In this document: piece by piece, positions 63,246 through 64,000 of the stretch | How positions within the stretch are numbered: position 1 is the first letter of the stretch | Layout of the letters: the number at the start of each line of letters is the position of its first letter | Origin: Dyella_B sp035503745 | Lineage (GTDB): Bacteria; Pseudomonadota; Gammaproteobacteria; Xanthomonadales; Rhodanobacteraceae | Reading direction: 5' to 3' | DNA length: 64,000 bases | NCBI RefSeq assembly: GCF_035503745.1 | Contig: NZ_DATJTC010000008.1 | Span: 124,001 to 188,000, forward strand | The notes under the pieces: model-generated | Seen by the model: only the letters and a program-made list of their open reading frames with translations | What the model was told of the DNA's origin: nothing | The model's database searches: none | Translations under genes and position numbers: made by a program

Positions 63246-64000
63246 TTAAGGATTGACATTGCGCACGGCGACGACGGTGCTGAATTCGCGCCTGAGCATG
63301 GGAAGGGGGAAGCCCTGCTGCGGCGGCGTCACGTTTCGATCGGCGGCGATGGGCGATTGCGGCGACTGCGGCCCCTTCGATGCGTTGTCGGCCGCGTAGG
63401 TGTAAGCAAGTTCGTCCGGCGTCAGCGAATACAGCGGGTGCTGGCCGTCCATCAGCAGATTCACTTCGATCAGGCTCACCGAACGCCAGAGGCAACCGTG
63501 GTCGCCGCCGCCCGGCATCGGCACCGGTACGGCAAGGCAATCGGACGTTGGCGCGTTATCGACTTGCGCGGCGGTGTAATAACGCACGCTGCCATCACGC
63601 AACCGAACCCCATACCGGAAATCCAGACGCTCGACGCCGCGTGCGATTTCTTCGGCCGATCCGCCGTTCACGGCACCGTTGCCGCCATTGACGCGCCGGA
63701 CCAGCCCGCCCGTCGTATGGCCCGAACCGTCGCCGCTATCCACCACTTTCAGGTAATACGTAACGGTCTGTAAATTGCGGCTCAGATCGAACAGCCTGGG
63801 CGCCGCCATACGCTCGTCGAGGACCGGCTGGACGGTGTTGTTTCCAGTCGAGGCCAGCGTTGACGAGCCTTGCCCGGATACCGCAAAAACCTGGCCGTTC
63901 GAACAATCGGCCAATAACGCAAGCGACCCCTGAAAATCCTTGATTGCCGGCTCGCCGGCGGCTGGTACCAGCCGGATGCCAAGGCTCCCATCCCCTTGCT
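63246..64000 (-). CDS. pilW: Type IV pilus assembly protein PilW, C-terminal part
   Basis: The open frame continues past the window edge, so the N-terminal prepilin helix is not seen. The visible 250 or so residues contain ALLADCSNGQVFAV, TYYLKVVDSGDG, a Gly/Asn-rich loop, GVERLDFRYGVRL and SLIEVNLLM, all typical of the PilW C-terminal domain, ending LRREFSTVVAVRNVNP. Its stop lies 20 bases before pilX. An internal TTG near 63914 is not the true start. Confidence 0.85.
   Translation of the reverse strand, partial: QGDGSLGIRLVPAAGEPAIKDFQGSLALLADCSNGQVFAVSGQGSSTLASTGNNTVQPVLDERMAAPRLFDLSRNLQTVTYYLKVVDSGDGSGHTTGGLVRRVNGGNGAVNGGSAEEIARGVERLDFRYGVRLRDGSVRYYTAAQVDNAPTSDCLAVPVPMPGGGDHGCLWRSVSLIEVNLLMDGQHPLYSLTPDELAYTYAADNASKGPQSPQSPIAADRNVTPPQQGFPLPMLRREFSTVVAVRNVNP

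Overview
This is a GC-rich chromosomal segment of a gammaproteobacterium. The content fits the Xanthomonadales, most likely Rhodanobacteraceae (Dyella/Luteibacter/Rhodanobacter-like). Indications are the metG-rnfB-nth cluster with a soluble RnfB, the divergent apbC/metG pair, pstSCAB-phoU with a separate coiled-coil porin, and recCBD with a type IV pilus minor pilin cluster. The genus is an inference from gene content, not from a database search.

Layout. 1-6.4 kb: housekeeping genes (prmB, cupin, psd, a lytic transglycosylase, greB, a DUF3025 gene) with two small palindromic elements. 6.4-9.0 kb: rimO, followed by a small AT-richer insert that looks like two integron-type gene cassettes between 71-bp direct repeats of the rimO promoter and first codons. 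9.0-19.2 kb: hydrolases, a HIT protein, dcd, apbC, metG-rnfB-nth and a beta-carbonic anhydrase. 19.4-26.7 kb: phosphate uptake (porin, pstSCAB, phoU) with Pho-box-like sites, plus rnt. 26.9-30.5 kb: rnr-rlmB-CBU_0592-type membrane gene operon.

Two tRNA genes carry insertions. At tRNA-Leu(CAG) a 2.2-kb islet carries a single Sll1717-family P-loop ATPase and is closed by a 14-bp copy of the tRNA 3' end. At tRNA-Ala(CGC) a 9.9-kb integrative island is closed by a 47-bp copy of the tRNA 3' half and carries a tyrosine recombinase.

The centre of the larger island is a tight six-gene operon (38686-44358): vWA protein, PP2C phosphatase, protein kinase with an OB-like region and C-terminal membrane anchor, caspase-like protein, four-helix membrane protein, second caspase-like protein. 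The first three genes match the TerY-P type vWA/phosphatase/kinase triad. Joined to two caspase-like proteins and a membrane protein, they look like a phosphorylation-controlled, protease-executed conflict or abortive-infection system. This is the most interesting part of the window; the function is inferred.

After the island come two FtsX/MacB-type permeases without an ATPase, a small outer-membrane barrel, recC-recB-recD (overlapping), and a leftward type IV pilus cluster (pilW partial, pilX, a short PilY1, pilE-like) running off the right edge.
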